Counted from the first letter of the stretch, positions 44,938 through 55,236 are shown. The stretch is 64,000 nucleotides of DNA from Shewanella electrodiphila (GCF_023283985.1 NZ_JAKIKU010000004.1:186001-250000); one strand, 5' to 3'. The notes: generated by a model from the sequence alone, not told the origin. Translations and numbers: made by a program.

Positions 44938-46144
44938 GACGTTTTAGTCTCCGTTTAATGTTGGCGCGAGCCACCAGATAATCGAATAGCGGAGCCCATA
45001 AATTGGCAAATAAAATCGCCAACATTATGCCCTCAGGTAATTTCACGTTCAGCACTCGAATTAACACCGTCATAAACCCAATCAATGCACCATAGGCATA
45101 TTTCGCATTTCGAGTATAAGAAGCGGTAACAGGATCTGTCGCCATGAACATCATACCCAAGGCAAAACCACCAGTAACAAGGTGCCAAGTCCAAGGCATT
45201 GCAGCAATTGAGTTCTTGGCAGGGCCAAATAAGTTAAACAAGATAGCCGTAGCAATCATGCCCAACAAAACGCCAGCAACCACTCGCCAATCAGCAACTC
45301 GAGTTAATAACAATACGCCACCACCAATTAGGATAGCCAAGGTACTGGTTTCACCAATTGAACCTGGAGTGAAGCCTAAAAAGGCATCCATCCATTTAGG
45401 GTCAGATAATGCGCCAAGCCAACTCACATCTGCATAGAGATTTGCGCGACTGGCAGCTGCTTCAGTCAAGGTGGTCGCACCCGCAAAACCATCCACTGCA
45501 ACAAACTGACTAATTGCCGCCACTTCAGTTGGATAAGCAAAATAAATAAAGGCGTAACCTGCAAGCGCAGGGTTTAAGAAGTTATAACCCATGCCGCCAA
45601 ACATCTCTTTGGCGACTATGACACCAAAGCTCACGCCAACAGCAATAATCCATAACGGGGTTGAAACTGGCACTATGATTGAGAACAGTAATGCGGTGAT
45701 AAAAAAGCCTTCATGCAACTCTTGCTTTCTCATCTTGGCAAAAATCACTTCCCAAAATAAACACACAATCAATGTGGCGAGATAAATCGGCACATAATAA
45801 CTTGCGCCATAGGCAAATAAGCTGACTAAACCTGATTGGTCAGTTAACTGACCGAATAAGGCGCTAAAAATGGCTAACTGCCAACTTTCAGGCTGAGTTG
45901 CGCCAGCAGCTATAGCAACTTGCGCTTGTAAACCTAGGTTATACATCCCGAAAAACAATACTGGCAATAAACACATGCCAACAATGTGCATGGTACGCTT
46001 AACATCAATGGCATCACGAACATGCACTTTACCTTTAGTACTGCGACCACGTGCGATCCATAAAGAGCGCAAGTAGCTTTTCATCGAGTGACCGTGAGCG
46101 TAATAACGCTCTTGCTTACCCGGTTTGTTCTGTTGCTGACTCAT
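44927..46144 (-). CDS. nqrB: Na+-translocating NADH:quinone reductase subunit B
   Basis: A 405-residue membrane subunit with about ten helices that forms the sodium channel together with the other subunits. GFAGATTLTE carries the second covalent FMN threonine (near residue 230). The N-terminus [20 protein letters not shown] is short and polar. The ATG at 46144 shares its first base with the last base of the nqrA stop; an in-frame upstream start inside nqrA is not needed. Confidence 0.95.
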   Translation of the reverse strand: MSQQQNKPGKQERYYAHGHSMKSYLRSLWIARGRSTKGKVHVRDAIDVKRTMHIVGMCLLPVLFFGMYNLGLQAQVAIAAGATQPESWQLAIFSALFGQLTDQSGLVSLFAYGASYYVPIYLATLIVCLFWEVIFAKMRKQELHEGFFITALLFSIIVPVSTPLWIIAVGVSFGVIVAKEMFGGMGYNFLNPALAGYAFIYFAYPTEVAAISQFVAVDGFAGATTLTEAAASRANLYADVSWLGALSDPKWMDAFLGFTPGSIGETSTLAILIGGGVLLLTRVADWRVVAGVLLGMIATAILFNLFGPAKNSIAAMPWTWHLVTGGFALGMMFMATDPVTASYTRNAKYAYGALIGFMTVLIRVLNVKLPEGIMLAILFANLWAPLFDYLVARANIKRRLKRHGL

Positions 46145-47505
46145 TAACCTTCCCTCTCGATGATATCTAGGCAAGCACGTAATTCTTTACCAAAATCATA
46201 TTTACCTGGGCAAACAAAGGTACATAAAGCTAAATCTTCTTCATCTAGCTCTAGTGCGCCCAGTAACTGCGCTTCATCGGTATCTCGAACCACTAAGTCT
46301 CTTACCAATAAGGTCGGTAAAATGTCTAATGGCATTACACGGGCTAATTGACCAAACGCCATCATTGCCCGCGGTGAACCACCTGCATGAGTAGTAAAAT
46401 CGAATAACTTTTTAGTACGGCTAAAACCAGACATCATAATGCCGGTTAGCGAAAACTTTTCTTTGTTGCGTCGTACCCAAGGCAGAAGTTCATGACGTGC
46501 ATTTTCAGTAAGCACACAAACTTGAGAATGGTAACGACCAAGGTAGTTATATACACCTATCGCTGTATGACCAGACAACACTGAACCAGAAACAACCCGT
46601 GATTGAATGTCTTTGAGTTCACTTTCAACCAATTCACTTAAGTCGCTCCCCATTTGCGTGCGAACCAAGCGTGGTTTAAGCACATTAGGGCCAGCTAAAG
46701 AAATCACTCTTTGATTAAATAATTCACCAGTTTGAAATAGCTTTCCAAACGCAATCACATCTTGATAGCCAATATGCCAAACCACTTTTTCGATATTAAC
46801 TGGATGTAATAAATGAATATGCGTACCAACAAGACCCGCTGGGTGTACGCCGCCAAATTGATGCGATTCAACTTGTGGTAAATCATGACCGGGTAAACTG
46901 TCACCCTCATCATGGCACAACATCACTTTACCATCGGTTAAACGGGTTAACGCCTGCATGCCGACATTAAAGGCCTGTTGCTGCTCAGCAATGATAATTC
47001 GAGGATCGGCAGCAAGTGGATTGGTATCCATTGCCGTAACGAAAATCGCCGTAGGCACAGTTTCAATCGCAGGGATGCGAGAAAACGGTCGGGTACGAAG
47101 CGCAGTCCATAAACCACTTTTTACAAGATTAGCTTTCACCGCATCTCGCGATAATGACATCACATCTTCTGACGATTCAAAAGAGAGGGATTCATCACCT
47201 TCACAACGAATAACAACTGACAATAACACGCGTTTCTCACCACGGTTTATTGCTATTACCTCACCGCTTGCTGGTGCTGTAAATAGCACGCCAGGTGTTT
47301 TCTTGTCTTCAAAAAGAGCTTGACCCTTTTTGACCATCTCACCTTCTTCAACAAGCATTGTCGGTTTAAGCCCAACATATTCTTCGCCAAGAATAGCAAC
47401 ACGAGAGGTTTGTTTAGCAGATTCAATGCTTTGTTGCGGTTGCCCCGCAATAGGCACATCGAGGCCTCGTTTAATAGTTATAACCTGATTTGAGGATCCA
47501 GCCAT
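46144..47505 (-). CDS. nqrA: Na+-translocating NADH:quinone reductase subunit A
   Basis: A 453-residue cytoplasmic subunit and first gene of the operon. The N-terminus contains [15 protein letters not shown], the hallmark of NqrA, and the barrel-sandwich region [18 protein letters not shown] follows. The C-terminus has [20 protein letters not shown]. It has no cofactor of its own and contributes to ubiquinone handling. The start gives about six residues before the usual MITIKRG; TTACAAGTA precedes it and no strong ribosome-binding site is visible. Confidence 0.95.
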   Translation of the reverse strand: MAGSSNQVITIKRGLDVPIAGQPQQSIESAKQTSRVAILGEEYVGLKPTMLVEEGEMVKKGQALFEDKKTPGVLFTAPASGEVIAINRGEKRVLLSVVIRCEGDESLSFESSEDVMSLSRDAVKANLVKSGLWTALRTRPFSRIPAIETVPTAIFVTAMDTNPLAADPRIIIAEQQQAFNVGMQALTRLTDGKVMLCHDEGDSLPGHDLPQVESHQFGGVHPAGLVGTHIHLLHPVNIEKVVWHIGYQDVIAFGKLFQTGELFNQRVISLAGPNVLKPRLVRTQMGSDLSELVESELKDIQSRVVSGSVLSGHTAIGVYNYLGRYHSQVCVLTENARHELLPWVRRNKEKFSLTGIMMSGFSRTKKLFDFTTHAGGSPRAMMAFGQLARVMPLDILPTLLVRDLVVRDTDEAQLLGALELDEEDLALCTFVCPGKYDFGKELRACLDIIEREG

Positions 47506-47870
47506 TACTTGTAACCTTTAAAATTCAGATAGCACATAATAAATAATTCTGTGAGCTAAATCCGCTATTTAAGTCACACCTTTAAAACAAATGTGAAATA
47601 AATGTACGGCAAAAATTGCTTCACGCTTGTAATTTTGAACTACATCCGATATTAAATTTCATTTTAGAAAGTTTAACACGTCGTAAAAAGAGGGATAATT
47701 AAGCAAATAACGCTTACCTAGCACAAGATACTATCAAATAACATAGACTGAGATCACAGTAAACTCAACAGAATCTGAATGACAATTACATGAAAAAACA
47801 AATGAGGATGTTATTTACGGGTTAAGTTTACCAGTTGTTGTTAAAAATAATCCCTATTCGCAAAAAATAA
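47506..47870. other. Intergenic region upstream of nqrA
   Basis: AT-rich, expected to hold the nqr promoter. No gene or clear operator seen. Confidence 0.4.
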
Positions 47871-47872
47871 GT

Positions 47873-47905
47873 AAAAAAAAGACTGAAATAGTCATTCAGC
47901 CTTTT
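47873..47905 (-). terminator. Terminator downstream of cobA
   Basis: An 11-bp stem (47877-47887 with 47895-47905) with one G-U pair on the minus strand, followed on that strand by eight T. It lies about 140 bases after the cobA stop. Confidence 0.82.
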
Positions 47906-48045
47906 AACCGCAATTGTAATCATCAATATGGATTTAGTCCCAGATAGATTACTTATCGCTAGAATCAATAGATCGATAAATGTTTTGATTATTCTCAATT
48001 CACTGATGATGACTCAACAGTTAAATTTTATTAAAAATATATAAA

Positions 48046-48867
48046 TTACAGCCCTAAAGCGGTAATTTCAGAATGTATTTGCGATGGCGCTTTTTCAATT
48101 GGGTTAAACCAGTTTAATGAATCTGCAAGTTGAACCACTTCGCCAATGATCATCAAAGCTGGCATTTTTAACGCTGGATCTGCAGCGAGTTGAGACAACT
48201 CACTTAACTTGCCAATAAAACGCTGCTGTGATGATGTCGTTGCCTTTGACACTATCGCCACTGGCGTATCAGGGCAGCGCCCATGACTGATTAAACCTTC
48301 ACTAATGATATTGGCATTTAAAATTCCCATATAAACCACTAACGTGTTATTCGAGTTAGCGTAACCTTGCCAGTCCATTGGGCGACTTTCAATTTGGCAA
48401 TGCCCTGTAATAAAAGAAACCCCTTGAGCGTAATCTCGATGGGTTAATGGGATCCCTGCATAAGCTGAAGTGCCACTTGCTGCTGTGATACCGGGTACAA
48501 CCTCGAATTTAACATCGCTTTCAACCAATGTTTGTAACTCTTCACCGCCACGGCCAAAAATAAATGGATCGCCACCTTTTAAGCGCACTACATTTTTACG
48601 GGTATAGGCTTTAGTCACGAGTAGTTGATTGATTTCATCTTGTGCTGCACTGTGCTTACCTGCACGCTTGCCAACAGCAATCTTCTCTGCATGTTGTGGA
48701 ATGAGATCAAGAATGTCTTGGCTGACCAGTGCGTCATACAAGACTGCATCAGCGTTCTTAAGCACTCGATAGGCTTTTAAAGTCAGTAATTCAACATCGC
48801 CAGGGCCTGCGCCAACTAACCATACTTTTCCTTTAGCCTGCTGACCTGGTATTGAAACTAACGCCAT
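48046..48867 (-). CDS. cobA: Uroporphyrinogen-III C-methyltransferase
   Basis: Transfers two methyl groups from S-adenosylmethionine to uroporphyrinogen III, giving precorrin-2, the precursor of siroheme and cobalamin. About 273 residues. Motifs are GKVWLVGAGPGDVELLTLKA at the N-terminus, VVRLKGGDPFIFGRGGEE and VVPGITAASGTSAYAGIPLTHRDYA, all diagnostic of SUMT. It is the single-domain form rather than the CysG fusion; no ferrochelatase/dehydrogenase partner is adjacent. The start at MALVSIPG (48867) is the likely one. It may supply siroheme for the CysI sulfite reductase at 53.4-55.1 kb. Confidence 0.93.
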   Translation of the reverse strand: MALVSIPGQQAKGKVWLVGAGPGDVELLTLKAYRVLKNADAVLYDALVSQDILDLIPQHAEKIAVGKRAGKHSAAQDEINQLLVTKAYTRKNVVRLKGGDPFIFGRGGEELQTLVESDVKFEVVPGITAASGTSAYAGIPLTHRDYAQGVSFITGHCQIESRPMDWQGYANSNNTLVVYMGILNANIISEGLISHGRCPDTPVAIVSKATTSSQQRFIGKLSELSQLAADPALKMPALMIIGEVVQLADSLNWFNPIEKAPSQIHSEITALGL

Positions 48868-49133
48868 TACCTTTAACCCCACTTTATTCAATTAAGGCTA
48901 AATATAACGGTTTACATATTCCATATATAATAGATAAAACTTAGCTTTTATTCTTTTTGGTTATATAGAGTCGCGTTATCACTTGCTTTATGTTTATCTC
49001 AACAACATAAACTCACCTTCATATAGACCTAGTATTACATCTGCATCTAAATACATTTTAATCGCAGATTTTGTTTCACCTTTGTTATCGCAATGATAAC
49101 CTGTCAAAAAATATAGAGATTAAAGAGGGTTAA

Positions 49134-50033
49134 ATGTCCAAGTCACTCTGTCTGCCATTCATCTTTTACTTATTTGCTTTCGCAAGTTTCAATGCAAGCG
49201 GTGAGGATTCTTTAGTTGATGAAAGAATCCAAAGTGAAGTAGAAACTTCAGATAAAAGTTTCGTCATTACGCCCCATAAGGTGAACTATATTCTGCCTTA
49301 TACCTACAATGATAATCCGAATTCAGAGCCATACATCGATTTTAAAACGGGAAATGAAGGGAGTGATGAACAGGTAGATAATGCTGAAGCAAAATTTCAA
49401 ATTAGCTTCAAGTTCCCCCTTTGGTACAATGTGTTTGGTGATAATGGCCACCTTTTCTTTGCCTATACCAATCAATCCTATTGGCAGGTATACAATAAAG
49501 ACATCTCTTCTCCTTTCAGAGAAACTAACCACGAACCCGAAATATTTATGCTGTTTAATAATGATTGGGAAATAGCAGGGCTTCGAAACTCGTTCTGGGG
49601 CTTTGGTGCTGTTCATCAATCTAATGGTAAGTCTGGCAGTTTATCCCGCAGCTGGAATCGAATTTATGGTGAGATGGTATTCGATCGAGGACCGTTCGCT
49701 TTAGCTTTTAAAGCTTGGTATCGGATACCTGAAGATGAAAAAGAAACACCGACATCTCCTGATGGTGATGATAATCCAGACATTGAAGACTATATGGGCA
49801 ACTTTGAACTGAAGGCTGTATACGGTTTAGGCGAGCACCGCTTTACAATGATGGGACGCAATAATCTCGAAAGTCCAAATAAAGGCTCAATAGAATTTAC
49901 TTGGAGTTATCCAATATTAGGTAACTTGCGCTTATATACGCAATACTTTAATGGCTATGGCGAAAGCATGATTGATTATAACCATCACAACCAACGTATC
50001 GGTATTGGGGTTTCAATAAACGACATTTTATGA
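49134..50033 (+). CDS. pldA: Outer membrane phospholipase A (OMPLA)
   Basis: A 12-stranded outer-membrane barrel that hydrolyses misplaced phospholipids in the outer leaflet. 299 residues with a signal peptide (FIFYLFAFASFNASG). The catalytic triad is intact: His161, Ser163 and Asn175 in HQSNGKSGSLSRSWNR, with the same spacing as His142, Ser144, Asn156 of E. coli. YTNQSYWQVYN and the C-terminal NHHNQRIGIGVSIND are also family hallmarks. Activity needs calcium and dimerisation. Monocistronic; the terminator at 50209-50240 closes it. Confidence 0.95.
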   Translation: MSKSLCLPFIFYLFAFASFNASGEDSLVDERIQSEVETSDKSFVITPHKVNYILPYTYNDNPNSEPYIDFKTGNEGSDEQVDNAEAKFQISFKFPLWYNVFGDNGHLFFAYTNQSYWQVYNKDISSPFRETNHEPEIFMLFNNDWEIAGLRNSFWGFGAVHQSNGKSGSLSRSWNRIYGEMVFDRGPFALAFKAWYRIPEDEKETPTSPDGDDNPDIEDYMGNFELKAVYGLGEHRFTMMGRNNLESPNKGSIEFTWSYPILGNLRLYTQYFNGYGESMIDYNHHNQRIGIGVSINDIL

Positions 50034-50087
50034 TGTTTAGCTAGCGCTAGAAATTTTGGTAGGATTTGGATAGGTTGATCACGACAA

Positions 50088-50160
50088 TTCTGTGATGAAA
50101 GCTCTGCAATGATTGCTCTGTGATAAATGATAGCTCTGTGATAACAGTTCAGCACTAGCA
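50088..50160. repeat. Degenerate repeat of GCTCTGTGATAA
   Basis: AGCTCTGTGATAA and TGCTCTGTGATAA occur about 20 bases apart with decayed relatives (GCTCTGCAATGA, TTCTGTGATGA) before them. It lies directly upstream of the 18-bp repeat. Confidence 0.55.
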
Positions 50161-50168
50161 TTAGTCTA

Positions 50169-50204
50169 CAATAACTTAAGCAACTGCAATAACTTAAGCA
50201 ACTG
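50169..50204. repeat. 18-bp tandem repeat, two copies plus partial
   Basis: CAATAACTTAAGCAACTG occurs twice head to tail, followed by a partial CAATAA that runs into the terminator. Confidence 0.92.
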
Positions 50205-50208
50205 CAAT

Positions 50209-50240
50209 AAAAAAGGTGAACCACTAGGCTCACCTTTTTT
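50209..50240. terminator. Bidirectional terminator between pldA and the exported protein gene
   Basis: AAAAAAGGTGA pairs perfectly with TCACCTTTTTT. A-rich on one side and T-rich on the other, it can end pldA (plus) and the gene at 50260-51996 (minus). Confidence 0.88.
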
Positions 50241-50259
50241 GATCTTCGAGATTAATAAC

Positions 50260-51996
50260 CTATTTAGCTTTGCTGTTGGCTTTGGTCGAGATAGAAATAC
50301 CTTTAGCTGTGACATCAAGACCAAATTGCATACGCATATCGTAATCTTTAAGCATTGCTAGCTCTTCAGGTATCGGCTCACCACTTTCTTCTATCAAAGA
50401 AAACACTGGCGTAAGTAGCTTTTGGTAGTCTAAAGCGACACTATTTAAGCCATTCGCCTCTAACTTCTCTGTAGCTAGTTTATCTGCTAATGCTTCACCT
50501 TTGTCACCACTAAAGATAACCAAGTGATTATCTTTCATCGCCATTTGAGCAGTCACGCCCATTTCTGGTGGTAACATTAAATAAGGGCTCACATCAATTG
50601 CATCGCCATTTTTCTCCAACTGAATATTAGCCAATTGCGGTACAAAAGGACGTACCATATTTAGCAGCATTTCAGGGTCGTCTGCAGATAAGCTAATAAG
50701 CGCATCTAAATGCTTAAAGCCTGGCTCACCGTTTTCGTCAGTTAATGAGAAATCAACAATCGTTGCGCTGATCCCTTTTACGCCGTTAGCCATGCCTGTC
50801 ATCATTCCCAGCATAGCAGGGTTTTGTTCACTTACCCCGTATTGCATTTGGGCTAATGCTTCACATTGATAACTCGGTGTTTGTAAGTCTTTCCAAATTT
50901 CAGATAAAGCCGGTGCCAGTTGCATCACATCCATACCAAAGGCTAAAGAAGCAACATTGTCATTGATGTTTTGGCTAAAACTTGGAATAAAACCGCGCAT
51001 TTTAGTCAATGCACCTAAAATAACTTGGTTATTTGATTCAATCACGATTTCAGCATCAAAATTAGTTTCTTTTCTGTCAACTGAAAACGATTTAAGCCCC
51101 ATCACAGAACGTGGCCAATTAGCCGCGATAGAATTGAATTCAGCCTTACATTCTGACGTTTTGAATTCAGCGAAAGGATCCTCACCAGAGCCTTCCATTT
51201 GAACCAGTTTAGTCAGTTGTTTAGCGAGCATATTACCATCACTAGACGTTAGGCCATTGACCAATTCAACGTGATTGATAAAACTAATACTGTCTTTCAA
51301 GAAGCCATGAGTTAATGCTATCTCTTCAAGCATGCCTGAATCGCTAATTGAGTTTTCAACCTTGGTTAAGCCCAGTGCTGTTTCAAGCAGTTCAGGCTTA
51401 TTAAATGAAGTATTTAAGGTGACGGTTAACCAGCCCTCTTTTTGCGAAAATACCATATCGATAGATTCATCTTCATCAATCAATGAATAAGCTCGGTAAT
51501 CTTGGCCTTTTATCGACTCAGCTTTGTGTACTAAGCCACTTTCATCAGATGCTTTATCCAATAAGGACCAAATTGCATTTTCATCTTCAATTTGAACCTT
51601 GAACACAGGTAAAGCACCTAGAGTATAAGTGTATGATTCAATGTGTGATGGTAAGCCAAATGTCTTTAAAAATACGCCAGGGTTTTCAAAGCTCATTAAA
51701 TAGCTTTTATATAAGCTAACAAAAAAGCGCTCTTGTTCTGAACCGAATGGGCCCGCTTGCTCAATTTGTTCTAAAGATAGTTTACTGTTCACGCCCATTG
51801 GCATGGAGTACAAGTAATCTTCTAGCGGAAATGGGGTTAATTGCCCTGAAAACAATAATGTATCAGCAGGTATATACTCAAGAAGTTCGTTGTTAGATGA
51901 TGTACCGCCATCTTTACCAGACAGCACATACGCGCCAGCACCAACAGCGATAACCGCTGCTGCAATTGCGAGTTTTTTCATTATTTTTTGCTCCAT
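50260..51996 (-). CDS. Large exported protein, function unknown
   Basis: About 574-578 residues. The N-terminus MKKLAIAAAVIAVGAGAYVLS is a signal peptide or anchor; there is no lipobox. The rest is a soluble, acidic, repetitive alpha/beta protein with segments such as YIPADTLLFSGQLTPFPLED and the C-terminal DYDMRMQFGLDVTAKGISIS. The general layout is reminiscent of DUF3352-type periplasmic proteins, but I cannot assign it. Two cysteines (SECKAEF and YQCEALA) may form a disulfide. ATG at the MKKLAIA residue is as likely a start as the one five codons upstream. Confidence 0.65.
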   Translation of the reverse strand: MEQKIMKKLAIAAAVIAVGAGAYVLSGKDGGTSSNNELLEYIPADTLLFSGQLTPFPLEDYLYSMPMGVNSKLSLEQIEQAGPFGSEQERFFVSLYKSYLMSFENPGVFLKTFGLPSHIESYTYTLGALPVFKVQIEDENAIWSLLDKASDESGLVHKAESIKGQDYRAYSLIDEDESIDMVFSQKEGWLTVTLNTSFNKPELLETALGLTKVENSISDSGMLEEIALTHGFLKDSISFINHVELVNGLTSSDGNMLAKQLTKLVQMEGSGEDPFAEFKTSECKAEFNSIAANWPRSVMGLKSFSVDRKETNFDAEIVIESNNQVILGALTKMRGFIPSFSQNINDNVASLAFGMDVMQLAPALSEIWKDLQTPSYQCEALAQMQYGVSEQNPAMLGMMTGMANGVKGISATIVDFSLTDENGEPGFKHLDALISLSADDPEMLLNMVRPFVPQLANIQLEKNGDAIDVSPYLMLPPEMGVTAQMAMKDNHLVIFSGDKGEALADKLATEKLEANGLNSVALDYQKLLTPVFSLIEESGEPIPEELAMLKDYDMRMQFGLDVTAKGISISTKANSKAK

Positions 51997-52630
51997 AAAT
52001 CACATGTAAATTAAAACAAGTCACTCTTCCTTGAGAGTTATTGGATTAAGTATTGATATTGTCATCGAACAGCCTACCGAGCAGGGTTCAATTTTTAATA
52101 AGTTTCGCAATAACTTAGCATTTTTTTATTTTTGGATCATATAAAAACGGCAAATAGGCTTGGTTTTTTACAGAGATGGTCAGCGGAAGTTAAGGTTAAG
52201 GGCAAGAAATGAATTAAGGGAGCGATTTCTCGGTTAGTCACCATAAAGTAACTAACCGAGAAACCTAAATAGATTGTACTTACGCTAGCAAGCCAATCTT
52301 AGGAAGCTCGTGTTAACGAGCAAGGCTTTTGGAGGTACAGGGTTTGCAATCACAAACCTAAAGTGTCGACAAAAACCATCTACGGGAACTTCTCAATTTA
52401 GACTATAAAATTAACTTGTGCATATTTTTGTGGATAAATTGTTGGTAAAAAATGTCTCAACATCAAAAATCAGTCATAGGTTGTAAAAGTACAGAGTAAA
52501 CATTTGTTCGATTATGCACATCAACAAACCACTAAGCCGACTCACTATATCCAGTAGCACTATGATAACGTTAAAAAGTGACACAAATACGATAGCTCAA
52601 TGACAGTTAAATAATAGTGAGTACAATATA
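51997..52630. other. Intergenic region with a run of hairpins
   Basis: No gene over more than 600 bases. The distinctive part is the chain of four inverted repeats at 52226-52358, described separately. Confidence 0.5.
52226..52358. ncRNA. Candidate structured RNA: four consecutive hairpins
   Basis: Four inverted repeats follow one another: TTTCTCGGTTAGT/ACTAACCGAGAAA (13 bp, 52226-52263), AGATTG/CAATCT (52271-52299), GCTCGT/ACGAGC (52306-52321) and GGTTTG/CAAACC (52341-52358). They are spaced without overlap in a long gene-free gap. No promoter or T-run fixes strand or ends, so an RNA gene is only one possibility. Confidence 0.3.
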
Positions 52631-52656
52631 AAAATATCAGCCTTAGCTGATATTTT
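52631..52656 (-). terminator. Terminator of the cysJIH operon
   Basis: AAAATATCAGC pairs perfectly with GCTGATATTTT around CTTA, 15 bases after the cysH stop. Confidence 0.8.
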
Positions 52657-52670
52657 AACTATTGATAAAC

Positions 52671-53411
52671 CTAGATTTCGTAGTGCAGTCCACACTCACG
52701 CTTCATGCCATTAAAGCGAGTATCTTCTTCGCTCATTCCAAGCTCTAGGGGTTTACTAGAATGAGTATCACCGACAGAGACATACCCTTGTTCCCATAAA
52801 GGATGGTAAGGCAAATCATGCAGAGTGAGGTACTCATGCACATCTTTATTAGTCCACTCAATAATTGGCAATAACTTAAACCGATCACCGTGAATCGCTA
52901 AAATTGGCAAAGCTTCACGAGTACTTGCCTGACTCCGGCGAAGACCAGCAAACCAAGTCCCAACATTTAACTCATTCAAGGCTCGTTGCATCGGTTCAAC
53001 TTTATTGATGCGGTTATATTGCTCTAAGCCCTCAAGATCTTTTTCCCATAACTTACCAAAACGTGCTTCTTGCCAAGCTGAAGATTGCTCCGCTTTGTAC
53101 ACTTTAAGGTTTAGATTTAATCGCTCAGTTAATTGATCGATAAACTGATATGTCTCAGGAAATAAATACCCTGTATCTGTCAAAACAACCGGAATATCTG
53201 CTTGTGCCTGACTCACTAAATGCAGCATAACAGCAGCTTGAATACCGAAACTCGATGATAGTGCATGCTCGCCGGGTAAATAAGCTAATCCCCATGTCAC
53301 CCTTTCTTGTGCAGTTAAACCTGACAAGAATTGATTAACTTTCTCGAGCACAATCGCTTGCTCAGATTTAGGCGCTGTTAACAGCGCTAATAACTCATTT
53401 TGCTCAATCAT
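52671..53411 (-). CDS. cysH: Phosphoadenylyl-sulfate (PAPS) reductase
   Basis: Reduces PAPS to sulfite using thioredoxin. 246 residues. [15 protein letters not shown] is the PP-loop (SxSFGxxS-like), [15 protein letters not shown] follows, and the C-terminal KRECGLHYE carries the catalytic cysteine. The extra cysteine pairs of APS reductases with a 4Fe-4S cluster are absent, so PAPS is the substrate. Last gene of cysJIH, with a short gap after cysI. Confidence 0.94.
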   Translation of the reverse strand: MIEQNELLALLTAPKSEQAIVLEKVNQFLSGLTAQERVTWGLAYLPGEHALSSSFGIQAAVMLHLVSQAQADIPVVLTDTGYLFPETYQFIDQLTERLNLNLKVYKAEQSSAWQEARFGKLWEKDLEGLEQYNRINKVEPMQRALNELNVGTWFAGLRRSQASTREALPILAIHGDRFKLLPIIEWTNKDVHEYLTLHDLPYHPLWEQGYVSVGDTHSSKPLELGMSEEDTRFNGMKRECGLHYEI

Positions 53412-53450
53412 ATTCTTACCCTCACTGGTAAAGCGCAGGAAAATAACGCC

Positions 53451-55145
53451 TTAACCATGAAAATCTTTCGCAGCATCATTCACTGCTTTGACAATACCAT
53501 GTCGCACTGTGAAGTTACCAAAGGTCTCACCAGCATCACGCTCTTGTACATACAAACCAAACAGGTTATCAAGCTCAGCGAGTATTTCCGCCTCTTGAAT
53601 GTTTTCTTTGTACATTTTATTTAAACGCGTACCTTCAAAGCTTGCGCCTAAATACAAGTTATAACGCCCTGGCGCTTTACCCACTAAGCCAATTTCCGCG
53701 GCAAATGGTCTAGCACAACCATTTGGACAGCCAGTCATACGCACAACGATGGCTTGTTCGCTAATACCGTGCTTAGTTTGCAGCGCATCAATATGATCAA
53801 TAAACTCAGGGAAATAACGCTCCGCTTCAGCCATCGCAAGTGGACATGTCGGCAAAGCAACACAAGCAATCGAATGGCCACGAGTCTGGCTAATTAACTT
53901 GCCAAAAAATCCATGTTGGCGAGCAAGATCTTCAATAGCAGCTTTATCTTCTTCAGCAACACCAGCAATAATCATGTTCTGATTTGATGTCATTCTGAAA
54001 TCGCCTTTATGGATTTTGGCGATTTCACGAAGACCAGTTTGCAGTGTTTGACCTTGCTCATCTTTAATACGGCCACTTTCGATAAATAACGTCAGATGCC
54101 ATTTATTATCGACACCTTTTACCCAACCATATCTATCACCGCGATCGCCAATAACCGCATCACGCTTCGGCTCAAAATTCACTCCTGCACGTTTTTCAAC
54201 TTCCGCTTTAAATTCTGCGACGCCATGATCAACAATCGTGTACTTTAAACGTGAACGCTTACGGTTAACACGGTTGCCCCAATCACGCTGAACAGTCATT
54301 ACAGCTTCTGCAAACTTAATCACATCTGCGGTTTTAATAAAGCCAAAGTCATCAGCTAAACGCGGGAAAGTCTCAACTTCACCGTGAGTTGACCCCATAC
54401 CACCACCAGCAACCAAGTTAAAGCCGACTAATTCTCCAGCTTCTTCAATGGCGACAAAACCAAGGTCATTGGTATAGACATCAACATCATTATCTGGCGG
54501 TACTGCAACTGCCATTTTAAACTTACGAGGCAAGTAGGTTTTGCCATAAACAGGCTCATTGGTTTCGGTGTCTAATAGCTTTTCTTCATCCAACCAAATT
54601 TCAGCATAGGCGCGGGTATGTGGCAGTAAATGATCTGACAACTCTTTTGCTACTGCATAAGCCTGTTGGTGCAATGTAGACTCAATTGGGTTTGGGTTAC
54701 ACATCACGTTTCGGTTTACATCACCACAAGCAGCAATAGAATCTAGTGCCGCTCTATCTAACCCTTGGATCAAGGTTTTCAGGTTACGTTTTGGAATACC
54801 GTGATATTGAAACGTTTGACGAGTCGTTAAACGAATACTGTTAGAAGTCGTTAATGTTGATGAAATCTTATCGACATCAAGCCATTGCTCAGGCGAACAA
54901 ATCCCACCAGGAACACGAGCACGAAGCATGAAGCTATACAATGGCTCTAGCTTTTGCTCTTTACGCTCGTTACGTAAATCACGATCGTCTTGCTGATAAA
55001 AACCATGAAACTTGATCAATTGCTGATCGCCATCACTAAACGATCCAGTGACTTGAGTGTCTAAGCCTTCTTTGATCGAACCGCGCAGATAATCACTGTC
55101 GGTTTTTAGATATTCATTTACTGCTAACTTTTGCTCACTCATCAT
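53451..55145 (-). CDS. cysI: Sulfite reductase (NADPH) hemoprotein beta-component
   Basis: Reduces sulfite to sulfide with siroheme and a 4Fe-4S cluster. 564 residues. The cluster/siroheme cysteines are in CVALPTCPLAMAEAERYF and TGCPNGCARP, with the expected C-x5-C and C-x3-C spacing. The duplicated sirohaem-reductase repeat is present (RLTTRQTFQYHG in the first half). ATG at 55145 or the next codon may be used. Siroheme precursor could come from CobA at 48 kb. Confidence 0.95.
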   Translation of the reverse strand: MMSEQKLAVNEYLKTDSDYLRGSIKEGLDTQVTGSFSDGDQQLIKFHGFYQQDDRDLRNERKEQKLEPLYSFMLRARVPGGICSPEQWLDVDKISSTLTTSNSIRLTTRQTFQYHGIPKRNLKTLIQGLDRAALDSIAACGDVNRNVMCNPNPIESTLHQQAYAVAKELSDHLLPHTRAYAEIWLDEEKLLDTETNEPVYGKTYLPRKFKMAVAVPPDNDVDVYTNDLGFVAIEEAGELVGFNLVAGGGMGSTHGEVETFPRLADDFGFIKTADVIKFAEAVMTVQRDWGNRVNRKRSRLKYTIVDHGVAEFKAEVEKRAGVNFEPKRDAVIGDRGDRYGWVKGVDNKWHLTLFIESGRIKDEQGQTLQTGLREIAKIHKGDFRMTSNQNMIIAGVAEEDKAAIEDLARQHGFFGKLISQTRGHSIACVALPTCPLAMAEAERYFPEFIDHIDALQTKHGISEQAIVVRMTGCPNGCARPFAAEIGLVGKAPGRYNLYLGASFEGTRLNKMYKENIQEAEILAELDNLFGLYVQERDAGETFGNFTVRHGIVKAVNDAAKDFHG

Positions 55146-55236
55146 GTGGCCTCTTTAATACTTGCTGCGCTGGCGACTCTATTCACCAACGCTGCTTTAT
55201 TCTTATTGTCTTGTTGAAGACTGCGATAATCTGTAT

